Program-made: the position numbers and the translations under genes
NCBI RefSeq assembly: GCF_002082015.1
Contig: NZ_CP015109.1
Coordinates: 932,001-996,000, forward strand
DNA from: Sporosarcina ureae
GTDB lineage: Bacteria > Bacillota > Bacilli > Bacillales_A > Planococcaceae
Reading direction: 5' to 3'
DNA: 64,000 nt
In this document: positions 1 through 7,238 of the stretch, one piece after another
How positions within the stretch are numbered: the first letter of the stretch is position 1
Layout of the letters: the number at the start of each line of letters is the position of its first letter
The notes under the pieces: model-generated
What the model was told of the DNA's origin: nothing
Database searches by the model: none
Seen by the model: only the letters and a program-made list of their open reading frames with translations

Positions 1-512
1 CCAAATACATAGAAATACCAGGTAAATCGCAGTACGATTACGACATTGAACCACGCTACCGTCCGTCGGCTTGTGGGCCTGTTACAGCGTATGTGTTATT
101 GCGCCATTTCTTCCCTGCCGAACAAACTCCTTCTATTAATGAGCTGTATCGAACATTAGGCAGTTCGAAGATTGGTTTGCCTACTTGGCGCTTTGTTCGT
201 CGGTTGAACCAAATGCTCGGCTCGCAGTGGAATGTGGAAATTTGTACCCTGCAACAGGCTATGGAGCAGATTGATGATGACCGGCCGGTTGCTCTGAAAT
301 TTGATAAGTGGTTCAAGTGCCAGTGGCGTAGTCGTTTTTCATTTGATTATCATTGGGTCGTGATGGTTGGGTATGAATATGTAGACAATCAACTGCATCT
401 ACTCGTTCATGATCACGGTGGCAGAAATAGGGCGAGCCGTGTGCGTTCCATCCCTTATGAGCCAAATAAAAGGATTTTGACGTTTGTTAAGGTCGAACCG
501 TTAAAATGGTGA
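1..512 (+). CDS. C39-like cysteine peptidase, 5' end outside window
   Basis: The reading frame is open from the left edge (first full codon at base 3), so the true start lies upstream. About 169 C-terminal residues are visible. The segment PSACGPVTA places a cysteine in the context typical of papain-like C39 peptidases. The later YHWVVMVGY supplies the candidate catalytic histidine, and HDHGG is a plausible Asp/Asn position. This matches the stand-alone 'C39_2-like' family of Bacillales, proteins of unknown substrate that are often secreted or membrane-anchored; any signal peptide would be outside the window. The stop overlaps the stop of the convergent exonuclease gene by 12 bases. Family membership is fairly secure; substrate and localisation are unknown. 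Confidence 0.7.
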   Translation, partial: KYIEIPGKSQYDYDIEPRYRPSACGPVTAYVLLRHFFPAEQTPSINELYRTLGSSKIGLPTWRFVRRLNQMLGSQWNVEICTLQQAMEQIDDDRPVALKFDKWFKCQWRSRFSFDYHWVVMVGYEYVDNQLHLLVHDHGGRNRASRVRSIPYEPNKRILTFVKVEPLKW

Positions 513-1388
513 AACCGGCAGTCCATGTTTAGCGATCATCGAATAGCCCTGTTCTTCCATTACTTTGGCGGTTTCTTCAGTAAACTCGGGAATAAGCAAT
601 TCTTCTAGTGGGTCATCAAGTTTGATTTCACAATGAATCGTTGCGAGATCTCGTGAAATCATTAGCATTTCTTCTTCCGCACTCAGCTTCTTCTGCACAC
701 CTGCTGTTAATTTTTCTCTCGCTGCCAGCACGCCATCGACCGAACCATACTCCTGTATGAGCTTCAGTGCCGTCTTCGGTCCAATCCCCTTCACTCCAGG
801 GTAGCCGTCACTCGCATCGCCAGTGAATGCTTTCATATCAATGAATTGCTTAGGTGTAATTCCATACTCTTCTATAAAACGCGCTTCCGTGTATTCATCA
901 TATTGTGTGAAGCCTTTTTTCGTCAACGCAATCGACACATCGGGTTTCAATAACTGCAGTAAATCTTTATCTCCCGACACGACGGTCAACTTTGCCTCGT
1001 CTTTCCACGTTTCAATTAACGAACCAATTAGATCATCCGCTTCCATGTTCTTAATTCCATAACTCTTCCATCCTAGTGCTTCCGATACTTCCCGAGCCAT
1101 ATCGAATTGCGGTATTAATTCCGGTGCAGGTGCTGGGCGATGCGCTTTATAATCTGCAAATAATTCATTACGGAATGTTTTTGATCCCATATCCCAGCAC
1201 ACCGCTAAATGTGTCGGTTGAAAAATCGAGATCGCACTCATCGTATGTCGTGCAAATCCTTGTACGCCATTTGTCGGCACACCCAATGCATTACGGAAAA
1301 ACTGCCCGCTATGTGCTGTCGCAAAAAATGAGCGGAACAACAATGCCATGCCGTCCACTACTAAAATATGAGGGGTATTTTCATTCAT
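501..1388 (-). CDS. 5'-3' exonuclease (PolA N-terminal-like, YpcP type)
   Basis: A 295-residue protein of the FEN/5'-3' exonuclease family, the stand-alone relative of the DNA polymerase I exonuclease domain. Such enzymes remove 5' flaps and RNA primers. N-terminal VVDGMALLFRSFFA carries a metal-binding aspartate. Mid-protein EADDLIGSL and VSGDKDLLQLL carry further acidic residues, and GVKGIGPKTALKLIQEYGS is the helix-hairpin-helix (H3TH) DNA-binding element. Length agrees with B. subtilis YpcP. The ATG at 1388 is chosen over an in-frame start 33 bases upstream because a GGAAG ribosome site precedes it and the protein then begins MNENTPHILVVDG. It converges on and overlaps the peptidase gene by 12 bases. 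Confidence 0.88.
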   Translation of the reverse strand: MNENTPHILVVDGMALLFRSFFATAHSGQFFRNALGVPTNGVQGFARHTMSAISIFQPTHLAVCWDMGSKTFRNELFADYKAHRPAPAPELIPQFDMAREVSEALGWKSYGIKNMEADDLIGSLIETWKDEAKLTVVSGDKDLLQLLKPDVSIALTKKGFTQYDEYTEARFIEEYGITPKQFIDMKAFTGDASDGYPGVKGIGPKTALKLIQEYGSVDGVLAAREKLTAGVQKKLSAEEEMLMISRDLATIHCEIKLDDPLEELLIPEFTEETAKVMEEQGYSMIAKHGLPVSPF

Positions 1389-1466
1389 TATATTCCACTT
1401 CCTTTCTCTATAGTTTAACACAGCTGTCGCCTAAAGAGACAATAAGGTCAAATAACCAACAGACTG

Positions 1467-1475
1467 CATATGATA
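1467..1475 (+). promoter_or_regulatory. possible sigma-K/E-type -10 element
   Basis: CATATGATA fits the CATAnnnTA pattern of a mother-cell sigma-K -10 box and lies about 30 bases before the TTG start of the first Pro-rich protein. A matching -35 is too loosely defined to call, so this is suggestive only. Confidence 0.25.
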
Positions 1476-1504
1476 AAACGAACAGAAAAAGGAGGCGTAA
1501 TAAG

Positions 1505-2029
1505 TTGAATCCACAAGATGAATTTATGTGGTATCCACAAGATACAGATTCCTATTGGCAAGGGGCTGATCTACAAGGGTTCTCGACTGCACAATCGTTT
1601 TCCCCTTGGCGACCTTGGTTTCCAGGCATGCAAGAATCTCAAGGGTTCCCAGGTATGCCATGGTTTCCAAGTATGCCGAGCTTCCCTTCATCACCTAATT
1701 TTCCACAGCAACCTAATTTCCCTGGACAGCAACCAGGGTATCCAGGTTCACCGAATCAAGGCGGTCAGGCGGTTGCTCCTAATTCCCCTCCACCAAATAT
1801 AATCCCGAGCTATCCTGAATTCCAAACGTTCGCGGTAGACCCGGGTGCCATCGCAGGTTGTTTATATCGTTTTACGTATGTATGGACATCACGACGTAAT
1901 GGTTTTTGGTTTTATCCGACATTTGTCGGACGACAATCCGTCGCAGGGTTTCAGTGGAATCCACGCAGGTACCGCTGGGAGTATATAGGCATTGATTTAC
2001 AACGTATTGATCAGTTTCGTTGTGTATGA
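1505..2029 (+). CDS. Pro/Gly-rich protein with conserved aromatic C-terminal domain (paralogue 1)
   Basis: A 174-residue protein read from a TTG start at 1505, which sits 9 bases after a strong GGAGG; the long upstream extension of the frame is not coding. It begins MNPQDEFMWYPQD, continues with a low-complexity stretch rich in Phe, Pro, Gly, Ser and Gln (residues about 20-100), and ends in a compact ~65-residue domain beginning PSYPEFQTFAVDPG and containing GCLYRFTYVW, FWFYPTFVGR and RYRWEY. The next gene encodes a paralogue with the same three-part plan. I recognise no named family. The composition and the possible mother-cell promoter suggest a spore-surface or cell-surface role, but that is inference. 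Confidence 0.75.
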   Translation: MNPQDEFMWYPQDTDSYWQGADLQGFSTAQSFSPWRPWFPGMQESQGFPGMPWFPSMPSFPSSPNFPQQPNFPGQQPGYPGSPNQGGQAVAPNSPPPNIIPSYPEFQTFAVDPGAIAGCLYRFTYVWTSRRNGFWFYPTFVGRQSVAGFQWNPRRYRWEYIGIDLQRIDQFRCV

Positions 2030-2056
2030 AATAAATAGAATTGAAGGAGTGATAGT

Positions 2057-2689
2057 TTGAGTCAACAGGATGAAAGCATGTGGTATCCGAAGTTGCCTGA
2101 TGGGTATCCTGGTCAGCAACATGAGACCTACCACCAATACAATCAACCGCATTATGGCCAACAGCAAGGGTGGTCGGGTGGAGGTTACCCTGGATATCCA
2201 CCGCCAAATCAATACAATCCGCAATGGCCCTCAGGTTATCCGAGTCACCAGCAGGGGTATCCGGGTCACCACCCAGGATATCCACAGCAACATTATCCCG
2301 GGTATCCAAATTACCCTCACCAACCCGGTTACCCAGGGCATTCAGGATATCCAGGACGCCATCCACAGCATGGAGACCACGGCCATCACCAGGAGCATCA
2401 TGACGGACATCCAGGAGGTCAACCGCAGCAAAGTGCACCGACTTCCGCTCCTCCAAGCCAAATACCGAGCTATCCAGATGCTCAACTACGCGCAGTGGAT
2501 CCCGGCGGCATAGCAGGTTGCCTGTACCGTTACACATACGTATGGACTTCGCGAAATAAAGGTTTCTGGTATTATCCAACATTCGTTGGTAGAACCTCGA
2601 TTGCTGGATATCGATGGGACCCGCGTCATTACCGCTGGGAATATTATGGATTGGACTTACAGAAAATTGATTCATTCAGATGTACGTAA
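2057..2689 (+). CDS. Pro/Gly/Tyr/His-rich protein with conserved aromatic C-terminal domain (paralogue 2)
   Basis: A 210-residue paralogue of the preceding protein, 27 bases downstream, also with a TTG start behind GAAGGAGTG. It starts MSQQDESMWYP. The middle (about residues 15-135) is a degenerate GYPGxx/HxPGYP repeat, rich in Gly, Tyr, Pro, His and Gln. The C-terminal ~70 residues repeat the sister domain: IPSYPDAQLRAVDPGG, GCLYRYTYVWTSR, FWYYPTFVGR, RWEYYGLDLQKID, ending in a Cys-containing FRCT. The repeat tract is longer than in paralogue 1, consistent with tandem expansion. A clean terminator follows. Function unknown; a structural or surface role is inferred from composition only. Confidence 0.8.
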   Translation: MSQQDESMWYPKLPDGYPGQQHETYHQYNQPHYGQQQGWSGGGYPGYPPPNQYNPQWPSGYPSHQQGYPGHHPGYPQQHYPGYPNYPHQPGYPGHSGYPGRHPQHGDHGHHQEHHDGHPGGQPQQSAPTSAPPSQIPSYPDAQLRAVDPGGIAGCLYRYTYVWTSRNKGFWYYPTFVGRTSIAGYRWDPRHYRWEYYGLDLQKIDSFRCT

Positions 2690-2710
2690 AATGCAATAAC
2701 TAGTTATAAA

Positions 2711-2741
2711 AGAAACCTGATGATTTGTCAGGTTTCTTTTT
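2711..2741 (+). terminator. intrinsic terminator after the Pro-rich pair
   Basis: Perfect 10-bp stem AGAAACCTGA / TCAGGTTTCT with a 7-base loop followed by a run of T. Confidence 0.85.
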
Positions 2742-2835
2742 ATTTCGAACAAACCTTTACAAACTCTACTATTTATATTACCATCTGAGTTAATTGAGTT
2801 ATTCGAAAATGCGAACGTAAGGAGTTGAGTTTCAC

Positions 2836-3408
2836 ATGAATACCACTCTTCAGCAATCAATCGAGAGGAAAAGAGACTTACATATTCTTTATTCCTATAA
2901 AGAAATAGAAGACTACATACAAACAGTCGCCACGTTTATCAAAGATGGTATATTTGCTGGTGAATATACCATACTCATTGACAATGAGCGAATACAGCTC
3001 TTAGTTCAACATGAATTACGTAAACGCTTTAGCGATGAAGATATGAACTACCTGCATTATATCAATAACTTCCACTTCTATTATTCTACTGGCAGCTATC
3101 ATCCAGCCACGATTGATGAATATTTACTAGCGACCCTTACGCCGTATGTAGATCAACAACTACACTTCCGTTTATGGGCACATGTAGAATGGGCTACGAT
3201 TGAAGGTCCGTTACATATAATAAGAGATGTAGAGTTGTCTGCCGATAAAACGGTAAACAAATTATCCTTCCCGCTCATTTGCGCATACAATGAAGACAGA
3301 ATGCCTGACCATTTGAAAAAATTACTTGTTGAAACCCACCCATTCCTTTTGGTGAACGACGAACTCGTACCATCGGAACTTTATGAGAAAAATCACACTA
3401 AAATGTAG
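2836..3408 (+). CDS. stand-alone MEDS (DcmR-like sensory) domain protein
   Basis: A 190-residue protein with the MEDS-domain pattern: an N-terminal HILYSYKEIEDYIQTVATFIKDGI, then GEYTILIDN, a central YYSTGSY, and RLWAHVEWATIEG followed by a late EDRMPDHLKKLLVETHP. MEDS domains occur in DcmR and anti-sigma/histidine-kinase-associated sensors and in stand-alone form in Bacillales, where the ligand is not established. No kinase, DNA-binding or membrane segment is present, so signalling would have to be through a partner. ATG at 2836 follows AAGGAG by about 12 bases. It shares a bidirectional terminator with the convergent AlkD-like gene. Confidence 0.7.
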   Translation: MNTTLQQSIERKRDLHILYSYKEIEDYIQTVATFIKDGIFAGEYTILIDNERIQLLVQHELRKRFSDEDMNYLHYINNFHFYYSTGSYHPATIDEYLLATLTPYVDQQLHFRLWAHVEWATIEGPLHIIRDVELSADKTVNKLSFPLICAYNEDRMPDHLKKLLVETHPFLLVNDELVPSELYEKNHTKM

Positions 3409-3426
3409 GCTTCTATATACTAACGA

Positions 3427-3456
3427 AAAAACCTAGCCATAAAAGACTAGGTTTTT
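3427..3456. terminator. bidirectional intrinsic terminator
   Basis: Stem AAAAACCTAG / CTAGGTTTTT, 10-base loop, T-rich on both strands; lies between the convergent MEDS and AlkD-like genes. Confidence 0.85.
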
Positions 3457-3457
3457 G

Positions 3458-4144
3458 TCATTTCCTTTTCATACCACGAATGATCTCCTTCACGTCTGCC
3501 CCTACCCGTGTCGATTCCGTGATTTTCTGCAATGCTTTATTATACGTAAACAAATCCAATGAGTGATCCCCTGTTAAATACTTCATCGTCTGATCTGGCA
3601 ACTTCACAAAACAAATAGATAGCGCCCATGCAACTGCCATTTTTGCATAATATCCCTCATGTTGTACATCATCTAGTAAATCAAGAACTCTGTCGATATA
3701 GTTAGGTTCAATATAATAATCAAGCAACATGACTATACCGAAGCGAATTTCATACTCCTTGTCGGAAATCAGATACGGTTGAAGGAATGACCAGATACGT
3801 TCTTTATTTTGCTTAGTGAATTTTAACCCTGTACAAAAACTGTCGCAAACAGACCAGTTATCCATTTTGGGTACAAATGTCTCTACATACGTCAATAGTT
3901 CCTCTACATCCGCTTTTGCATATCCAATGACTAAACCTTGTAACATCACTTCTTCAAAGTACTCATCATTCGCTGTTTGCAAATATGTCCGCCAGTCGCA
4001 CTTTGCAATACCCTTTGCGAGTTTGCGGAGTTCTGGCATGCGCACTCCGAGTACATTATCGATATTCGGTATGAGCGCGGCTATAAACTTCTGATAGCTA
4101 GCCTCTTGTAGTTCAAAAATTTGTTTTCTGATCGTGTCTTGCAT
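3458..4144 (-). CDS. DNA alkylation repair protein, AlkD-like HEAT-repeat glycosylase
   Basis: A 228-residue all-helical protein of the DNA alkylation repair family. Characteristic segments are VLGVRMPELRKLAK near the N-terminus, MLQGLVIGYAK, KMDNWSVCDSF in the centre, RFGIVMLLDYYI, and YYAKMAVAWALSICFVKLP in the last third. AlkD enzymes excise bulky or positively charged N3/N7-alkylpurines without base flipping. The tryptophan and aspartate in DNWSVCD correspond to the region that forms the AlkD active-site cleft, though I cannot confirm each residue without an alignment. The stop lies directly against the shared terminator. It is preceded by a coat-like gene on the same strand, 20 bases away; co-transcription is possible. 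Confidence 0.82.
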   Translation of the reverse strand: MQDTIRKQIFELQEASYQKFIAALIPNIDNVLGVRMPELRKLAKGIAKCDWRTYLQTANDEYFEEVMLQGLVIGYAKADVEELLTYVETFVPKMDNWSVCDSFCTGLKFTKQNKERIWSFLQPYLISDKEYEIRFGIVMLLDYYIEPNYIDRVLDLLDDVQHEGYYAKMAVAWALSICFVKLPDQTMKYLTGDHSLDLFTYNKALQKITESTRVGADVKEIIRGMKRK

Positions 4145-4164
4145 AAAGTATCACCTTTTACATT

Positions 4165-4578
4165 TTATTTTTTCGGTTCAATAATAGGTAGTGGTCTATC
4201 GACTAGTTTAGGAGGTAGGGGTGTGATGGTGCAAAAGCAATTGACATTGACTATGATACAGCTTTTTGTCTTCTTGAGGGAGTAAAGTTCTTCGCAGTCT
4301 TCAACTGGATTCCCTTCCATATCGACTGGCTCTAGTAAGGTCAGAGTCGCGCAGCATGTATCTATATCGATTTTTTCCAATCTGAAATATGGCGTCTTTA
4401 TACATTGATAGTGGGTGCTGAATGGTGTTTGTAACGTACAGTCATGCAGTGTAAAGGGGATTGTATCGTAGACAGGTAGTGAACAGACAAATTGTAATCC
4501 ATGGCCGAATTTCTTCATCATCTCTTGTTCTTCCAGTAATTTTTTCATTGCTAGACAAATCACACTAGGTTCATTCAT
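4165..4578 (-). CDS. CotY/CotZ-like cysteine-rich spore coat protein
   Basis: A 137-residue protein with cysteines spread along its length (VICLA, FVCSLPVYD, HDCTLQTP, QCIKTPYFRLEKIDIDTCCATLTLLEP, EDCEELYSLKKTKSCIIVNVNCFCTI). The C-terminal half, FRLEKID..CCATLTLLEPVD and CIIVNVNCFC, resembles the C-terminal half of the Bacillus CotY/CotZ/ExsY family, which forms disulfide-crosslinked crust or exosporium layers. Of two adjacent ATGs after GGGAAGG, the one at 4578 has the better spacing. It lies directly downstream of a YheC/YheD-type ATP-grasp gene, itself a spore-associated family. Family assignment rests on motif resemblance, so moderate confidence. Confidence 0.62.
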   Translation of the reverse strand: MNEPSVICLAMKKLLEEQEMMKKFGHGLQFVCSLPVYDTIPFTLHDCTLQTPFSTHYQCIKTPYFRLEKIDIDTCCATLTLLEPVDMEGNPVEDCEELYSLKKTKSCIIVNVNCFCTITPLPPKLVDRPLPIIEPKK

Positions 4579-4678
4579 CATTTTCCTTCCCTTCATATAT
4601 ACGTATCTCTTATATATATGCCAAAGTAGAATGACAGGTTAGGTTTGGGCAAGCATGAACGGATAATGATTTGAAACC

Positions 4679-5701
4679 TTATGAAGTTGATGCATTTTTC
4701 TTGGCGACATACATGGCATAAGGAATATGGTTCTTTGCTATAGCGAGTATGAAATCTACGCATCCCGGTCTCCAATTCACTTCGAAGATCCATAGCTTAT
4801 TATTTTCATCGATACCTATATCAATACCCAGCTCATCGAATTCCACGTCATAAGTACTTTCGAATTCAATCGTGAAGTGCTCAGCAAATTCCTCTAAAGT
4901 TTTTTTCATATTCATCCACTCATCGTCAAATTCTCTTTGTAAAAATGTTTTTAACTCTCCCTTACTACCGCCGCGTGAGATGTTGCTAGTCACTCGATCC
5001 GTCGTACCTATCCGAGGGAAAATGATAGGAATTATCCATTTCCCCTCTCTGTCCTTTTGAACATGCAGTCTTAAATCATACGGATTCCCATCTTTTGTTC
5101 GGCATAAAATATATGGTTGAACCAAATAGTCTTCCTCACTGATTAAGTCTTGAAGTTCGGAAATAAGTTGTTTTCGATTCGTAGTTGTCTTTTCTGTATC
5201 GACTACTTTTTGAAACAGCTCTCCATCTTGCTCTATAAACCAAACCCCCTTCCCTTGACTGCCGGATACTGGTTTGATAATCACTTTTTTATATTTTGTC
5301 AAAGCCTCCAATACATCTTTCGGTTGATCCACACGTATAGAAGGGATCAAATACTTTTCAAATCCTGACATTTTACTAATTCTCTTATAGACACTCATTT
5401 TATTGCCAACCGGTTGTGAAGTGAAAGGAATCATTTCACTTAATTTATCGTAGACGGCAGTATCTTCATCGGTTTTCATCCAGTATGAATTGAAAATGAC
5501 ATCCGGGAACAACAATTCTTTTTGAATCCATTCGCCCTCTTCATAAACATAACCTGAAATTACTTTTGTCGTAAAATTAACATCGCGTGGTGAAAAGTAG
5601 TAAAAATTTATTCCTTCCATTTTAGCAACAGCTGCCCAGGCGAAAGCTCTATCTACTTTGCTTGGGTGTTTATTTGAATGCAACATTCCTACTGTAATCA
5701 T
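4679..5701 (-). CDS. YheC/YheD family ATP-grasp protein (endospore coat-associated)
   Basis: A 340-residue protein of the YheC/D family. It opens MITVGMLHSNKHPSKVDRAFAWAA, the family N-terminal domain, followed by SPRDVNF. The ATP-grasp core shows VIIKPVSGSQGKGVWFI (nucleotide-binding lysine and glycine loop), YLVQPYI, DLRLHVQKD and, near the C-terminus, IDIGIDENNKLWIFEVNWRPG with acidic and Asn metal ligands. Members are annotated as endospore coat-associated; their substrates are not established, but the fold implies ATP-dependent carboxylate-amine or thiol ligation. It starts 6 bases after the stop of the upstream ATP-grasp gene, so the two are co-transcribed. Confidence 0.82.
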   Translation of the reverse strand: MITVGMLHSNKHPSKVDRAFAWAAVAKMEGINFYYFSPRDVNFTTKVISGYVYEEGEWIQKELLFPDVIFNSYWMKTDEDTAVYDKLSEMIPFTSQPVGNKMSVYKRISKMSGFEKYLIPSIRVDQPKDVLEALTKYKKVIIKPVSGSQGKGVWFIEQDGELFQKVVDTEKTTTNRKQLISELQDLISEEDYLVQPYILCRTKDGNPYDLRLHVQKDREGKWIIPIIFPRIGTTDRVTSNISRGGSKGELKTFLQREFDDEWMNMKKTLEEFAEHFTIEFESTYDVEFDELGIDIGIDENNKLWIFEVNWRPGCVDFILAIAKNHIPYAMYVAKKNASTS

Positions 5702-5707
5702 CTGCGC

Positions 5708-6931
5708 TCACTCCTCATTCGTTTCTATATAGAACTTGATATTCTGCGCTGCATACAAGGCATTTTGTTTCGCTTTTGATGCTGAATCACCCGAAGCAAT
5801 GACGTACCCATATCGATTTCCCATCGAAGTGGGTGGTGTCATAAATGTGCCTTTTCGCGGCTTCACGTAGACCTCTCGCACACCTTCATACATCATTGCA
5901 TTATTTTTTCCTGACACTTTCAATAACGTACCGTAAGCATTCACGGTAATATAATGCGTATAAATATAATTTTCGTGCCTTCTCTTCAAATTTATCTCTT
6001 CCCCGATAAATAGCTTCAATGTCTCTTCCATTAAATTAATTCCATACGCCTCTTCTATCATGCGATTCATAGCACCACCCGATATTCTTGGGTTTAATTC
6101 AATCAACTTCCAGGTATCCCTGACATATCGTAGTTCAAGATGACAGGCTACATTCTTTGCACCAAGATCCACGCAAATAGATTCCACTGTTTTGAAAAGC
6201 CTGTCGTATAAACTTTTCTCTAATGTTAATTGAATATCATAACCGGTAATGATGAACTTCAAGTCTTTTTGAATGTCCTGTTTAATCACTGCAACTAAAT
6301 GGAGCTTCCCATCAACCACTACAAGTTCAACCAAATACTGTGGTCCTTCCAAATACTCTTCGACGACAATCTGCTGACCAGGGTGAACTTTTAACATATC
6401 CTTCATGACACGCATCATTTCTTTTCGATCTTCTACGAGATATACGTCTCTAGATGCCTTTGAAAGTGGCGACTTGATAATAAGAGGAAATATTTCCTGT
6501 TTGATGATGAACTGCTTCAAATTTTCTGATGCTTCATAAATCATAAACTTAGGTGTCGCTTCATTTTTAGCCAATGCTGTTCTAGTTAATACTTTGTCCT
6601 CCATTTTCAGATAAGCATCCGCAGAAATTTTCGAATCGCAAAATTCATTCGCAAGATGGGCGGCCATCGACACAAATGGATCTACGAAGCTGAAAATCCC
6701 TTTCAACTTCATTCCCGACTTCCGTAATTCATGAATCTGTTCTCGAACCTTCTCTTCCGTTATGCTGTCCATGTGAATCATTTGGGTCACTTCATGGAAT
6801 TCATCTCTTTGTTCGAGATACTTCATATTCTTGGTTAACAATACCGTGGCGTAGCCTATCCTTTCCGCAGCCTTTATGGCTTCCCTGCTTGAACCACTCT
6901 TCGTAGTTTCTACAAACAAAATAGTTTCCAT
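5708..6931 (-). CDS. ATP-grasp ligase, carboxylate-amine ligase-like
   Basis: A 407-residue protein with an N-terminal pre-ATP-grasp Rossmann-like domain (ILFVETTKSGSSREAIKAAERIGY), a central linker with GIFSFVDPFVSMAAHLAN, and an ATP-grasp module: PLIIKSPLSKASRDVYLV, VVEEYLEGPQYLVELVVVDG, CHLELRYVRDTWKLIELNPRISGGAMNRMI (metal-binding E...N and RISGG). This arrangement is that of L-amino-acid ligases and PurK/biotin-carboxylase-like enzymes. The substrate cannot be read from sequence. GGGAGAG precedes the ATG by about 7 bases. Being first in a cluster with a YheC/D protein and a CotY/Z-like protein, it may make or modify a spore-surface peptide (inference). Confidence 0.75.
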   Translation of the reverse strand: METILFVETTKSGSSREAIKAAERIGYATVLLTKNMKYLEQRDEFHEVTQMIHMDSITEEKVREQIHELRKSGMKLKGIFSFVDPFVSMAAHLANEFCDSKISADAYLKMEDKVLTRTALAKNEATPKFMIYEASENLKQFIIKQEIFPLIIKSPLSKASRDVYLVEDRKEMMRVMKDMLKVHPGQQIVVEEYLEGPQYLVELVVVDGKLHLVAVIKQDIQKDLKFIITGYDIQLTLEKSLYDRLFKTVESICVDLGAKNVACHLELRYVRDTWKLIELNPRISGGAMNRMIEEAYGINLMEETLKLFIGEEINLKRRHENYIYTHYITVNAYGTLLKVSGKNNAMMYEGVREVYVKPRKGTFMTPPTSMGNRYGYVIASGDSASKAKQNALYAAQNIKFYIETNEE

Positions 6932-7238
6932 TTCACACTCTCCCTTGCCAAAGCCTGTTCATCATTTGTATGGGGTAATGAAAATACAAACAAAACAGTC
7001 ACTTATTTTTGCGTTCTTTTATTCATATGAGAAATTACAGCTAGTCAGATAGGCCTTCGAACATGCATGAATATAGTTTTTTCGTTTAGGAAACATCGAA
7101 TATAAAAGAAAAGTAAGAAAATCTTCATTGAATTGTTCAGATTAGTAAGTATAATAGTATAATGTCCGATAGAATAGTCTAAAAATTCTAATCGACAAAA
7201 CTACTTTCATTACACTAATCATCGAGGAGAGAAATACT
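6932..7238. other. intergenic region between divergent ATP-grasp and oxidase genes
   Basis: About 300 bases, AT-rich, holding divergent promoters. The only element I can place is the sigma-A-like promoter for the right-hand gene listed separately. No open frame or hairpin stands out. Confidence 0.5.
7128..7155 (+). promoter_or_regulatory. sigma-A-type promoter for the oxidase/SBF operon
   Basis: TTGAAT, 16-base spacer, TATAAT; a second TATAAT sits 2 bases further on. It lies about 85 bases before the ATG at 7239. Confidence 0.6.

Noticed and set aside
1076..1504. In-frame extension upstream of the first Pro-rich protein
   Set aside because: Overlaps the exonuclease gene antisense; the TTG at 1505 has the strong ribosome site and matches the start of the paralogue.
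1872..2675. 267-residue minus-strand frame across the two Pro-rich genes
   Set aside because: Antisense shadow of repetitive coding sequence; no ribosome site, and both sense genes have clear starts.
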